Part shown: piece by piece, positions 1 through 20,400 of the stretch | How the letters are laid out: each line of letters opens with the position of its first letter | Position numbering within the stretch: the stretch's first letter is position 1 | Program-made: the position numbers and the translations under genes | Notes under the pieces: generated by a model | Database searches by the model: none | Told to the model about the DNA's origin: nothing | What the model saw: only the letters and a program-made list of their open reading frames with translations | Source: Caprella mutica | Taxonomy: Eukaryota; Arthropoda; Malacostraca; Amphipoda; Caprellidae | NCBI GenBank assembly: GCA_947561585.1 | Contig: CANNZV010000513.1 | Location: 372,001 to 436,000 of the forward strand | Length of the DNA: 64,000 nucleotides | Reading direction: 5' to 3'

Positions 1-862
1 TCGAGTTTCGATCAATTAGACGATTTGAGTTATTTTGGATTTCATTAGAATCATTTTGCGTTTCATTTAAGTTATTTTCATTCTAGTTTGAGTCCTTTTC
101 GGATTTTATACGAGACATTTGAGATTTTTGAGATAAATGTGTTTGTTTATTTAACTATGTATGTAGTTAGTAATTTCCAATATTCCGAGTTTTAAAGAAT
201 GTTGGTACGGTCGATTGCGGAAAATTTCTTTTTTGTTGAGATTTTTTTGAATTGAATTTTTTTTTCTCCTAGAAGTTTCCAGGCAGAACGGAATAACCAT
301 CCTGGTTATCCAACAGCTTTAGGTGGTCTTTAGACTCTGGTTTAAAGCCACCAAAATTGTGAAGAAGAAGAAGAAGAATTGAATTTTTACTATTGTCTAT
401 TGATACATTCTTGTGATACATATGAGGCTTATGAGTTGTGGGGCATGTGTAGAGGGACATTTGCATTCATAATTTTCTGCACCTGTTATTCTTACTGGAG
501 CTATTATGATGAGAGATCGAGAGTGTCAAATCAATGCGTGTTCAACTTTCAAGTGTTGGAGTTCCGTTGCAAATGGCCCTAGGTTAAGGTTACTAGGTAC
601 TCTGATGCTAAATATGATCCCGATTGTAACTGATAGAAGATGGAGAATGTATGAAATATGAATGAACTTGTCAATATTTATTATGTAGCATAATATAAGT
701 ATTATAATTTATATTTAATGCATTATCATTATGCCAGTCTGCAGAAACTGGTAAAGTGTTTGTAGAGATCTCTTATTCTGTTCGTAGCAAAATTAATGTA
801 AATAGCTATAGGAATTAATTCAAAATTGTTCGGAGAGAAAATCCCAAATATCTCCCATACCA

Positions 863-1086
863 AGTAATAAAGCATGTCCAAACTCGCCATTTTAATGGCG
901 AGTTTGTGACAGTTATTTTGAGCCCTTCAATTGCAAATGGCGAGTTTTATCTATTTTTCTCCTATGCTACAATGTTATTTTGGAGAGAATTTATGAAAAT
1001 TTGATCATTTTGGAGAGAATTTGTTGAATTTTGGAGAGAGCTGGAGAGACAAATGGCGAGTTTATGAGACATACTATTTTACTTGG
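863..1086 (+). repeat. dispersed repeat A, copy 1
   Basis: Runs from GTAATAAAGCATGTCCAAAC through several TTTTGGAGAGAATTTATG blocks to GAGACATACTATTTTACTTGG. The same order of blocks recurs at 1908-2037 (3' part) and 3718-3942 in the same orientation. No coding potential or terminal inverted repeat was found; the family is not recognised. Confidence 0.7.
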
Positions 1087-1377
1087 CTCCCATATTCTGC
1101 AGACTGGTATGACATTATGCAGGTAGCCCAGTCTGCTGCCTGCAAAAGATGCATCCCAGTCTGTATTTGATAATTTGAAGACTAATCCAGATTTCAGTCT
1201 GCAGAATGTGTCTCTTCTCCCACAGAGATTTTAATTTGAGAAACATTTATTCTCTGACTCTCCCTTGTTTAACCAGTCTGCAGTCTGCTGAATGTGTCTC
1301 TTCTCCAGACTCCCGCAGAGAATTTAATTTCAGAGAGAGCTTCTCTCCGACTCCCAGCAGCAGATTCAGAATCTCCC

Positions 1378-1638
1378 GCAGCTAAATTAATGGTAACATA
1401 GGAATTAATTCAAAATCTCCAGCAGCTAAATTAATGGTAACTTAGGAATTAAATCAAGATTTCCCACAGAGATCTCAAATTTCTAAAAATCAATCAAAAA
1501 CTCCCGCAGAGAGTCTTGGAAAAATGTTCCATATTCTGCAGACTGGATAGGAATTAATTAAAGATCTCCCAGACTCCCATAGAGATCTCAATTTCTAAAA
1601 TTCAATCAAAAACTCCCGCAGAGAGTCTTGGAAAAATC
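1378..1638 (+). repeat. two short tandem duplications rich in CTCCCGCAG and CAGTCTGCAG motifs
   Basis: 1378-1455 is a roughly 53-base unit (GCAGCTAAATTAATGGTAAC) present twice. 1461-1638 is a roughly 110-base unit ending AGAGTCTTGGAAAAAT, also present twice. The surrounding 1080-1640 has many CAGTCTGCAG and CTCCCGCAGAGA words, so the whole stretch looks built by local duplication. Confidence 0.65.
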
Positions 1639-1907
1639 CTAGTTTCAGAGAATGTTCATTGAGTCGCCAATACATTTTTTTTTTTTAGATAAGTCAACAA
1701 AAATTAGTAATGCAGTCGCCAGTCATCATAATTTAATTCCAATTTTCTTTTGAAAGTAGACAGTTGTCAATATACCTATATTATTATAACTACCTAAATT
1801 AATTGAGAGCGTATCAGCCAAGTCTAAAGTATCTTGAATGTGGCAACCTTGATCTATTTTCTCACCAAACTGGCGACTTTCCTGCCACACTTTGAAACAT
1901 GGGCTAC

Positions 1908-2037
1908 AATGCTATTTTGGAGAGAATTTATGATAATTTGATCATTTTGGAGAGAAATTTGATCATTTTTTGGAGAGAGCTAGAGAGACAGAATCACAGA
2001 TGGAGAGTTTATGAGCCATATTATTTTATTTGGTCTG
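1908..2037 (+). repeat. dispersed repeat A, partial copy 2
   Basis: Matches the 3' half of the copy at 863-1086 (GGAGAGAATTTATGATAATT and GAGCCATATTATTTTATTTGG). It abuts the 3' part of repeat B, so one of the two has cut into the other. Confidence 0.65.
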
Positions 2038-2938
2038 AGTTTTGACCATTTGAAATATAAGCCAATTAGGTAATTAATTGGCTTTAAGGGGACGCTGGGG
2101 ACCGACTCCCGAAATTTAAAACATTTTTATTATTGAAGCTACGATTATGAAACTTAGTAACCATATAGAGAATTTAATTCTAAGCCCTTTTTGTTTATGA
2201 ATTTTTTTCGATTTGACACATAGAAAACGATTTATTCAAAGAAAACGGAAAAAAATGAAAAATTTAAATTTTCAAAATCTCTGTCAATTTTGAAGATATG
2301 GCATTGCGGTTTTTTGCATTCGAAGCGCAAGATAATGCTCTACAATAACTTTTGACCAAAAATTCTGATTTCATATTTATTGTTAAATTTTTTGAATTTT
2401 TCCAAAAACATTTATTACACAATTTCCGGAAAAAAACAAATACTGAAAAAGTCTTAAGTCCAAGATAAGAAATTTTGTTCAAAAGTTATTGTAGAGCATT
2501 ATTTTGCGCTTCGAATGCAAAAAACTGCAATGCCGTATCTTCAAAATTGACGGAGATTTTGAACATTCAATACAGTAATTTATAGGTTTTCAGAACAGGT
2601 AATAAAAGCCAAACAAAGTTTTTTTTATTTTTTTTCTGGCACTGAATCCCCTTGGGCTGTCAGGGCTTTCTGTCAGGGCTCTCTGTCAGCAGGGTACTTC
2701 AGGCATATAACCGACAATAATTATTTGCTAAAGCAAAAATAAAACATAAACAACTATTTTTATAAGAGCTAAATTCGAAAAAAAAAATCTACTTAAGATT
2801 ATACGCTACCTATAGTATTAATATTTGACACAGACAATCTTACCATATAATTGAAGCTATTTAAGCAATAAAAAAAGATTTGCTAAATTTTTAACTTTTT
2901 ACGGAGTCGGTCCTTAACTGACATACTCTGTAACATGG
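2030..2938 (+). repeat. repeat B, copy interrupted by the TTAA element
   Basis: The 3' part of repeat B (GAGTTTTGACCATTTGAAAT to CTCTGTAACATGG) is split by the insertion at 2088-2913. Compare the intact copy at 43063-43276. Confidence 0.7.
2088..2913. mobile_element. 826-base TTAA-flanked non-autonomous DNA transposon with long internal palindrome
   Basis: Flanked by TTAA at 2084-2087 and 2914-2917. The ends carry inverted GGACCGACTCC. Within it, 2268-2367 and 2470-2567 are a roughly 95-base inverted repeat. The insertion splits a copy of repeat B after its GGCTTTAA; the uninterrupted form at 43250-43276 gives the empty site. TTAA targeting is typical of piggyBac-type elements, although the termini lack the usual CCC start. 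No transposase is encoded. Confidence 0.8.
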
Positions 2939-3041
2939 GAATTATCCAGAGACTATTTTCCAATTAATTCTTATGTTTATATGTAATTATTCCAGACTGT
3001 ATTTACTATTTCATGGTAAATCTAAATTCCAGTGACCCATG

Positions 3042-3253
3042 TTTCAGAGGCTGGAAATTGTAGGTAAGCCAATTTTTGAGCCAAAATTTCACAACAATTC
3101 TGAGCCAAGCCAATTTGGCTCAATGTTTTAAGATTTCAAGCCAAAATTAACATGGAAACATTAAACATAAGAATTTATTCAAAATTTGAAGCCAATTAGA
3201 TGTATCTGAGTTTTGACCTTTTGAAATCTAAGCCAATTAATTGGCTTTAACTT
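3042..3253 (+). repeat. repeat B, copy lacking its right end
   Basis: Starts CCATGTTTCAGAGGCTGG and runs through repeated AGCCAATT words to GGCTTTAAC. The terminal CTCTGTAACATGG present in the other copies is missing. Confidence 0.7.
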
Positions 3254-3717
3254 TAATTTTCTGCAATATTATATTCCTCTTTGAATATAATATTCTAGCA
3301 AAGTTGGTGGAATTTTTGCTATTTATTCCTATGTTGCTAATAATTTTCGGTGGATAAATTGAGAAAATGTTGGTGGATCAGCCAAATTACTGGAAATTTA
3401 TGATGGATTCTTTCAGCTTTTTGAAAAAGTCAGTGGGATTTTGTGCACCAAATACAGACTGGTAATTATTGGAGAGTATTCAGTATTTTGAGATTTCTTT
3501 TCCATTTTGGAGAGAAATTTGAAAAATTTTGTAGAAAAATTACCCCAAAAATTAAATATCTGGATACTGATTGTGCATGGTTTGCAGACTGGTGGCTAGG
3601 CAGTAGCTAGGTATCAACTGTATCATCATATGGATACCTACTAAAATAAAAATTAAATAACAAATGTAATTAGTGTTAAAAAAAGTTTTTTTTCTAACAT
3701 GTTTTTTTCCGTGCCAG

Positions 3718-3942
3718 GTAATAAAGCATGTCCAAACTCCTCACTTTAATGGCAAGTTTGTGACAGTTGTTTTGAGCCCTTTTATTGTAAATGGCGAGAG
3801 ATATCTAATTTTCTCTTATGCTACAAGTTATTTTGGAGAGAATTTATGATAATTTGATCATCTTGGATGAGAAATTTGGTGATTTTTGGAGAGACAAATG
3901 GAGAATTTATGAGCCATACTATTTTACTCTGCGAGAATATGA
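3718..3942 (+). repeat. dispersed repeat A, copy 3
   Basis: Full-length relative of 863-1086, sharing the start (GTAATAAAGCATGTCCAAAC) and the end (GAGCCATACTATTTTACT). Confidence 0.7.
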
Positions 3943-4511
3943 TTATACGGACTAAATAAAGACATTATTTGATGTTTTTCTAATGTCCTCCCTAGAGGAC
4001 GTTGGGTGTTATACTGTTAAAAATATTAATATCACTGAATTTGCTTTTTATTGTCACTAGTTCAGGAGTTCCATAGAATTCAATAGCTACTACTTAACTG
4101 TGATTCTCTTTCAGAAAATGTTTTTAAATTTATAATTTGTACAAAATAGTTTTTTGTCTCCATTTCCTCTTGAAGTAGTAAATTGGCTGAACCTATTTAT
4201 TTCAACCTATGAGAGTTAGCTACTTCACATTGCAATGTCTTTTTTGAGGTGAGAATGCATTTAAAAATATTTTATTACGTTGACTGTTTGACGTAAAAAT
4301 AATATTTAAACTAAAACTTCTGCTGAACTTATTTCATTGTAGCTACTGGCATAAAACAACAATATATCAACTAGTAGGTATGCTAAACTTATTGCTTTGT
4401 ATTGACATAAAAAAAAAACAATAGCTATTTTAACTAATATGCTAAACTTATTCCATTGTAGCTATTAACATCAATCTATACAAGTTAAACTGATTTTGTC
4501 CCATTTTTCAG
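3943..4511. other. intergenic or 5' intron sequence before the GGT signal-anchor exon
   Basis: AT-rich sequence without a convincing exon. A degenerate tandem motif (TATGCTAAACTTATT.CATTGTAGCTA) repeats at about 60-70 base spacing from 4317 to 4465. The first non-coding exon of GGT probably lies here or further upstream, but no donor could be chosen. Confidence 0.4.
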
Positions 4512-4539
4512 AGAACTTTTCGAGAGGAGAAGGAAAGCT

Positions 4540-13619
<9,080 letters not shown>

Positions 13620-13829
13620 GAAACCGCCGACAGATGGGTACAACTACGAGAAAAAGCTATTATGATCATTAATTTTATAGTCGGACTAATTTCCTGACCA
13701 GGTGCTTCTTGTCGTAAAATGAAATGAAGAAATATTGTTTAAAATAAGTTCCTGTTGTTGCATTTATTAATTTTAGCTATGTATTTTAATGTTGTAGATG
13801 ATAGATAGATAGCTACTTGGTGTATGATT

Positions 13830-13950
13830 ATGAAGTTTCTAAGATGATAATGATCATGAAATGTTTATGATAATGATTTTGTATGTTTCTAAAATAATAA
13901 CGATTATTAGTTTTTTTTAAGATGATAATGATTATGAAATGTTACAATTA
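13830..13950 (+). repeat. degenerate tandem repeat after the GGT gene
   Basis: About three copies of a 40-50 base unit built on AAGATGATAATGATTATGAA. The rest of 13620-14980 is AT-rich intergenic DNA in which I see no gene. It holds no canonical AATAAA close to the GGT stop. Confidence 0.5.
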
Positions 13951-14980
13951 TTTATTTAATTGCTGCATCTCTAATTAAAAAACTATTTACATTTTTAAAT
14001 TAATTTGTTAAATGTTTATTTTTAAATACAAATTATTACTCTATCATTTAATCGGACATGTTCACATCGAAAACAATTAGTTAAGTACAAGTATTAGTAA
14101 TGAAATATTAGTAATAGGTACTCTTCCAATTCTAGTCCATTCACAAGTAGCTCTCTACTTCTTGTGAAATAATAGTAGTTAATTTAATGCATAAATATAC
14201 ATTAATTAATTAAAAAAATTAGTAATGAATTTATCCTTTTATTCAACTTAATTTATTCCAGTTTTCGAATTTATTTTATAAAAAAAATTATATTTTATAT
14301 CTTTCTCTAGTAGTCATCAACTAGAAAATAACTATTTGTGGACTAGTTCTTTTTACTATGAGCTACAATGTTATTTGTTAAATATGTGTTTCAAATTGTA
14401 TTCATGTTTTTAATTTTTTTCAATGTGCCTTTTAATAATAGTTGGGTAAATACTCTATTACTGTTCGAGATTGAATGATTGTTTATATCTATATTTAAAT
14501 ATATCTTTTAAAACGAAAATGTGAATTTTTTCATTCAATAGTTTTATACCTTATTAGTGAGTGATTTGCTCTATTTCAATTTTCAACCCTTTATACGTAA
14601 AAAAAAAGATTTTTTTTATGATATTCTTGTAATATAGCGATATGTTAAAAATACATTAATCAATGAAAAAAAATCACAATAGTGCTCAACTAATAATATT
14701 GAGCTAATAATATATACAGGTAGGTACTGTACGATTTACTGCTACTAGGATACATTTTAATTTTGAAAAGTGTAAGTATCTTATCCTATAATTCCACTCT
14801 ATAATAGACCGACAACTTTTCAGTGGGTCAATACGGGCTAAACTACATCTTTTATCGCTATATTCTTAGCACCCGCTGCTGCCGTCATGCGGTTGTACTC
14901 AAGGTACATAGACCTTTAACTTAAGTTGTATTACTTGTGGTCGAAGTGGGCATTTTGATATCGGCCTGACACATTCTTAA

Positions 14981-15464
14981 ACCTGGAACGTCCAGAGGCT
15001 TGTTCCGTACGAATTATAACTTTACAACTATTAAATTTTGACTCGAGTTGCTGGTAATCTGGGATTTTTATAGTTTAAGACCAATTTAAGTAAAATCAAT
15101 GAAAATGTTGCAACATATTTAGTTTTATAATATTTTATTGTCGCGCATAAATTTAAACATCTGGTGAAAAACATGCACTGTTGCGTCAATTGCAGTTTAC
15201 ACCAAAAATTGGTAATATTCCTATAAGTGATGTTACTAGTGTGACACAGCAGCGATTGTTCTTCATCCCGCTTTATCAAAAATTATTTAAAACAAAATAC
15301 AACAAATTTTGTTGCATTATTTTCACTGATTCTTATACGATGGATATTACGTTTTACACAGTGAAAGTCACCAAGTTTCAACAACTGAAGTCAAATAGTT
15401 TTCAAATTATGCATCAATATTTAAAACCGAACCGGGACTCAGAAGCTCACTGGTCATTCCAGGG
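14981..15464 (-). mobile_element. piggyBac-like MITE, family P copy 1
   Basis: Ends in the inverted pair ACCTGGAACGTCC / GGTCATTCCAGGG, flanked by TTAA (14977-14980) on the left and a TTCA that may be a mutated TTAA on the right. Its interior matches the reverse complement of 21795-22237, for example GAATTATAACTTT and GTAATCTGGGATTTTTA. The CCCTGGAACG start after TTAA is piggyBac-like. The open frame at 15181-15582 lies mostly inside it and is not a gene. Confidence 0.8.
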
Positions 15465-15721
15465 TTCAACAGTTTCTTACCCGCTTGACCTTCTCATGCC
15501 CACCAATTCAGTCATGCTGTTCCATTTTTCATTGTTTCTGTGTTGCAATACTATTTTAAACAGACCTCTCCATTCAATATAGAACAAAATTGGTTTATAT
15601 CAGTTTCTCAAGTTTTGTACATTTTTCAAAAATGTTATCTATTTAAAATATCTTGTTATTTTTAGTTCATGGTAAATAAAAATAGGAAATAACTTATTAT
15701 AGTATAATATAGAGTTATTAC

Positions 15722-15900
15722 TAGGGTTGTGACAATATGTGTTTAGAATTTTAGATCTTAAGAATATCAAAGACGAAACGAAATGAAAAGGTATCGAATA
15801 CTATAGACCACTGGTTTAGAACCATTAAATAGTCTTTAATTCAATCAGTCTATAATATTTTCAGGATCTATGATTTTAAACGCATATTGTAACAACCCTA
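15722..15900. mobile_element. 179-base hAT-type MITE
   Basis: Flanked by a perfect 8-base duplication GTTATTAC (15714-15721 and 15901-15908). The ends TAGGGTTGTGACAATATG and its reverse complement extend as a roughly 48-base imperfect inverted repeat. Eight-base duplication is diagnostic of the hAT superfamily. Confidence 0.9.
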
Positions 15901-15956
15901 GTTATTACACACAGTGTAAGCTATACAATTTATAAGAAAAGTGCAAAATAAGGGTA

Positions 15957-16570
15957 CAGTAAAACCTCGTAGTAGACCAGCCTCCTAGTAGACAAACCTC
16001 TTATTAGACCAAGAAATTTTTGAAACTGTACTGGAAAAAACCTCGTACTAGACAAAACACATTTTTTGTCACCTGACAGTTATTCTAGTGTAAATATTAC
16101 AAGGAGTAATAATTACAATACTGTTTTTAAGATAAATTTATAATTTGAATAATGTATTATATTTATTTATACTGTTTATAGGATAAAACATTGGGAAGAT
16201 TCGGTTTAAGATTCGATGATAGAGTCTGTCCTAAAAAAAATTGATGTGAAAAGTTATAGAAAACTAGATATACTGAAGACAAATATAATTTCATAAAATG
16301 ATAATTTAATTTTAAAAAATATTATACTCATTTAAATTGAAAAAAAAATTCATACTGTTTCTAAATGTGTTTCCCTTCAAAATTGGTATGTTAGTCACCA
16401 TTAATTTGGCATTAAAGTTATAGTAAACAAATAGAGGTATCGAAATGTTAAAGTCACCGCTTCACTTTTAAAGAAAACGATTTTGGTCTACTAGGAACCT
16501 AATAAAATGAGTTTCTTACTAAACCAAACAAACTTGGAACGTAACTCTGGTCTACTACGAGGTTTTGCTG
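15957..16570. mobile_element. 614-base pogo/Tigger-type non-autonomous element
   Basis: TA duplication at 15955-15956 and 16571-16572. The ends are CAGTAAAACCTCGTAGTAG and an inverted near-copy (CAGCAAAACCTCGTAGTAG). Subterminal GTAGACCA-type words repeat at each end. TA target with CAG-start ends fits the Tc1-mariner/pogo group. No transposase was found. Confidence 0.85.
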
Positions 16571-16572
16571 TA

Positions 16573-17496
16573 TTAGGTTTCTTGGTTCTCATCCTCATAC
16601 TCAAAACATCCATTAGTCCAACAAAGCAGCAACGAATTATTTACTCCATGTAAGGTCCTTACACACGGATATCTACAAGGCAACGAACTAGCAAAAAAAC
16701 AGAATAGCAAGATGGCCAATAATTCTCCATTATCTCTTTTATGGTATGACATCAAGTGTTTTCTACAACAAGCAATCAGGAATACACGGCACCAAATCTA
16801 GCGAAAGCAGAATTATGTTAAACTGCACGATTTTCAGCCAACGATCCCCCTGAAATACAAGGATGTACATCTGGATAGTGATCGTCGAGTCTCTGTAGAA
16901 CAAGAATTAGCCTTGCTCCTCACAATCCTCTTTTCAAGGAGAGTGCAGCCAACTGTGAGACTCATCCTTTTCGAATACATGTCCTACATCCAACAGAGAC
17001 AACTCGTTCTGGACCTCCCACTCTGAAAGATATTTTTATGCTGACAAAAGCCAATTATACAGCCAACTTCCTATCTAAACCAGTTGGTGTTCTCCATAAA
17101 AAACTAACAGATCTAAACCTTTCCTTCCTTTACAGTTTATTGTACTTTGATTTTAATTACATAAAAAATCATTGCGTGAACACCGAGTGGTGAGTGAATA
17201 TGATAAATAAACACTTTAGAATAATTATTATAATTTTTGGTGTAATGTGAATTCGCAATAAATAATTTTCTTTCAGATTTAATAAATTAAAAATGAGTAT
17301 AAGAAATTACTTCTTTAAACATACTGTTGAATAATTGAAAGAATGCAGCAAGACGAAAATGAAAGTTATGGTAAGGCCACAGAAAACTAACGAGAGGCCC
17401 CAATTAATCTTCTATTTCCCCACCATAACTATCTTTTTTTGTGGAGGGTGAATGATTAAAATATATAATAATCAGAGTTGGAAATGCTGAAAGTGA
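16573..17496. other. intergenic region downstream of the channel gene
   Basis: No gene recognised. 16600-17030 has somewhat higher GC and short open stretches, but no complete frame or known domain. It could be an old retroelement remnant. Confidence 0.4.
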
Positions 17497-20400
17497 CTAA
17501 TGATCCATTCCGAATGATAAATTCAATCCAATAATCATCCAGTAGGCGATTTGAAAGAGAACAAGGATGCCAAGGAATATTGTTCTGCACCATTTAAGAA
17601 TATCTTGACAAGACGGCAGACCAATGTTTGACTTTGTCCAGACTTGGATTTTGTTGACGTTACTGGTCATCAAGTGAGCAAATATGATGGTGGAGAGGTA
17701 GAGTATACAGAACAGGTACCACCAATCTACTATCTTGACGTATACAGTCTCTGGAAGATTGTTCAGAGTCTGGGTGTACTGGGATATCAGAACCAACATA
17801 GTAGTCAAGCTCATAGTTCCACGATCCTGGAAATCTTCGACGGGAATCCACAACGTTCCGTAAGAAATCAGGAGCATCATGAATGTCGGAACGTATATGG
17901 ACAAGAAAGGGAAAATCAGATACCTAGCAAGTTTAAATTCGTAGTTGATCTTTTCTTCGTCTTTGCAGAACCAAACTCTTGTACCTGTCAAAGAGTATTC
18001 TAGTGGAACTTGTTGGTTAATAAGTTTGTGTGACACTTTGTTAACGCTGATGTTCAGAAAATTTACTGGAGCGTTCAATATCACGAATTCGAGAACACAC
18101 TTTTGTGTGTCGAACGGGTACAAATAAAACGAGAAGATGCAGTTAACTTTGCTAGTGTAAGTAATTTCCGAACGAATTCGCACCTGCTCACCACTGAAAA
18201 TGTTATCTGAAAGAGAATCAAATGATATAAGAAAGTAATTTATATATAGATTTATTTTTATTTATTGTGTAAATTCACAGTATTCAAACAGTTAAAAATT
18301 ATTATGCTCTCAGTACTCCGAAAGAAAGTATTAATATAGGTCCATAATAGTTCAGTAATAAATTTCTTCAGAAATATGTTAATTATTTTTGACCAATAAC
18401 GATTGTTCGGTTATTGAATAGCTAGGTACAATAATGATAGATTGATTTAATGTACTATTTATGCTTTTCTCTAAAAACTATTTAACTTTATAAAGTAACA
18501 TAATTTATAAGCAGTGTACGATACCTATTTCTATATACACACACAGAGAATTACCATATCCGTTGAAGAACTTCGATTCATCAATTTTACGGATATAAAA
18601 AGCCTTTTTAGGGGCAACATATCCTTCCAATTCGTCTTTATTGGTCAGCTGTCGGGGCAAAGAACGGAATTTAAGAATGTGTAAGCCACTAAAATATTAA
18701 TAAACATATTAGAAATTATCGGTAAATTCCTAGTTCACGTCCCTATTTCATTTAGGGACGAGAACTAGGAAGGGGCTATTTTTAAATTAATTATTTTCTT
18801 TTTATAATAACCATTTAAAAACAAAAACAAGAGTAATATATATTTCAATTAGTTTCTCAAAACAATATTCTTTAATTTGCTTAATTTCAAATATTCCTTT
18901 TAGGTATTATTTGTACATGTAGTCAAGATACTAGATTTTCTGTCAATAAACTTTTTTTACTGCAACTTATTTTAATCAGATAAAAATTAAAAGGTAATTA
19001 GAAAAATACCCCCTTCCTAGTTCACGTCCATGAGTCAATTAGGGACGTGAACTAGGAAGGGGGTACTTGGATCGGTTCCTAGTTCACGTTCCTAAATGAA
19101 ATAGGGACGTGAACTAGGAATTTACCGAATTATCAATTCTATAAATTTGTAATTTCATTCAGTCACCATTGTTTGGTTTTAAAGCTATATTTTCGTGTTT
19201 ACAATACGCTAAATAAATGATTCAATTTAACGATGATGCAAATATTATTTAACTATAATTTAACTATACCGTCTATATATATAACAGAGCGTGGAAAATA
19301 TTTATATATTTGTTCGCTATTCAAGCAATGTACTTATAATAGAAAAAAAAAACTTATTAATTCAGGTTACCATTAGGTTCGGAGTCCAGAACTTTCCATA
19401 GCCATTCATAACGTAGTTGAGCCACATATTATCTTGCACATTAAGAAATTCAACTCTGTTCTCCTCCCATTCCATCTTCATTTTAATTTGTATACTAGCA
19501 TGCTGGCTTACTATATCCACAGAACCAATCTGAAAAAAAAATTGTATTACGATACTAATTTTTCTGATATAAGAATATTACGATGGAGCAAAATGTGTGT
19601 ACCTTTAACAAAGTTGCATTTATCTCCATTCCTAAAGATTCTTTGTTAGGTGGCATTAATGGGTCGTAAAGCTCCATACTCTCCTCCGAAATTCGATAAC
19701 AGTTGACTTCATCCGATCCATCTTTGCATTCAAATTTCCTAGAACATCTCTTTGATTTGTTGATGCAAGAACCATCCCCACATATAAATTCATTTTCTGA
19801 GCAACTGCTGAACGTTAGTTTCCTCGAAGACTCATTGCTACTCTTGTTACTAACTTTGGTATTACTTGATGCATCTAGGTAGTGACAATTGTTAATTGCA
19901 TAATGAACATTCCAGTCTCTATGTCCAATGGGAGAAGTGTCAAATCCTATCGAAGTGGCCACTGTTTCAGAATCTATAGTATCTTCAATAATCCAAGAAT
20001 TAGGACCAATCTTCATGACCAATTCAATGTTAGATTGGAAATATAGATATTCAGTCTCATAGTCTACTCTTGGATAGAACAGGATTCCGGACACGATATT
20101 CGAACAGAGTCCATAGAGGTTAAATACTGCATCAAACGAGTTTCCAGTACATATTGGACATGCAGTGGATTTATATCCTTGAATCAAATATCTACCTGAA
20201 GAGAGTAACACAAAATTCCTTTCATAAATTTCCGAACTGAATCCTGTTCCTTGAATAACATCCTTATTTTTATCACTAGAGGCTAGTTTTCCAAACCAGC
20301 CCATTTTGTCTTTCGAATGGGGAGACGTACAAATTTTAGGTGACTCTCTCAATGATTTTAAGATATTATATCTCAGTTGATACATATTAGGATTCATTGA

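Noticed and set aside
15181..15582. 133-residue open frame on the plus strand
   Set aside because: It runs through the right part and end of a piggyBac-like MITE and into unrelated flank, so it cannot be a conserved gene.
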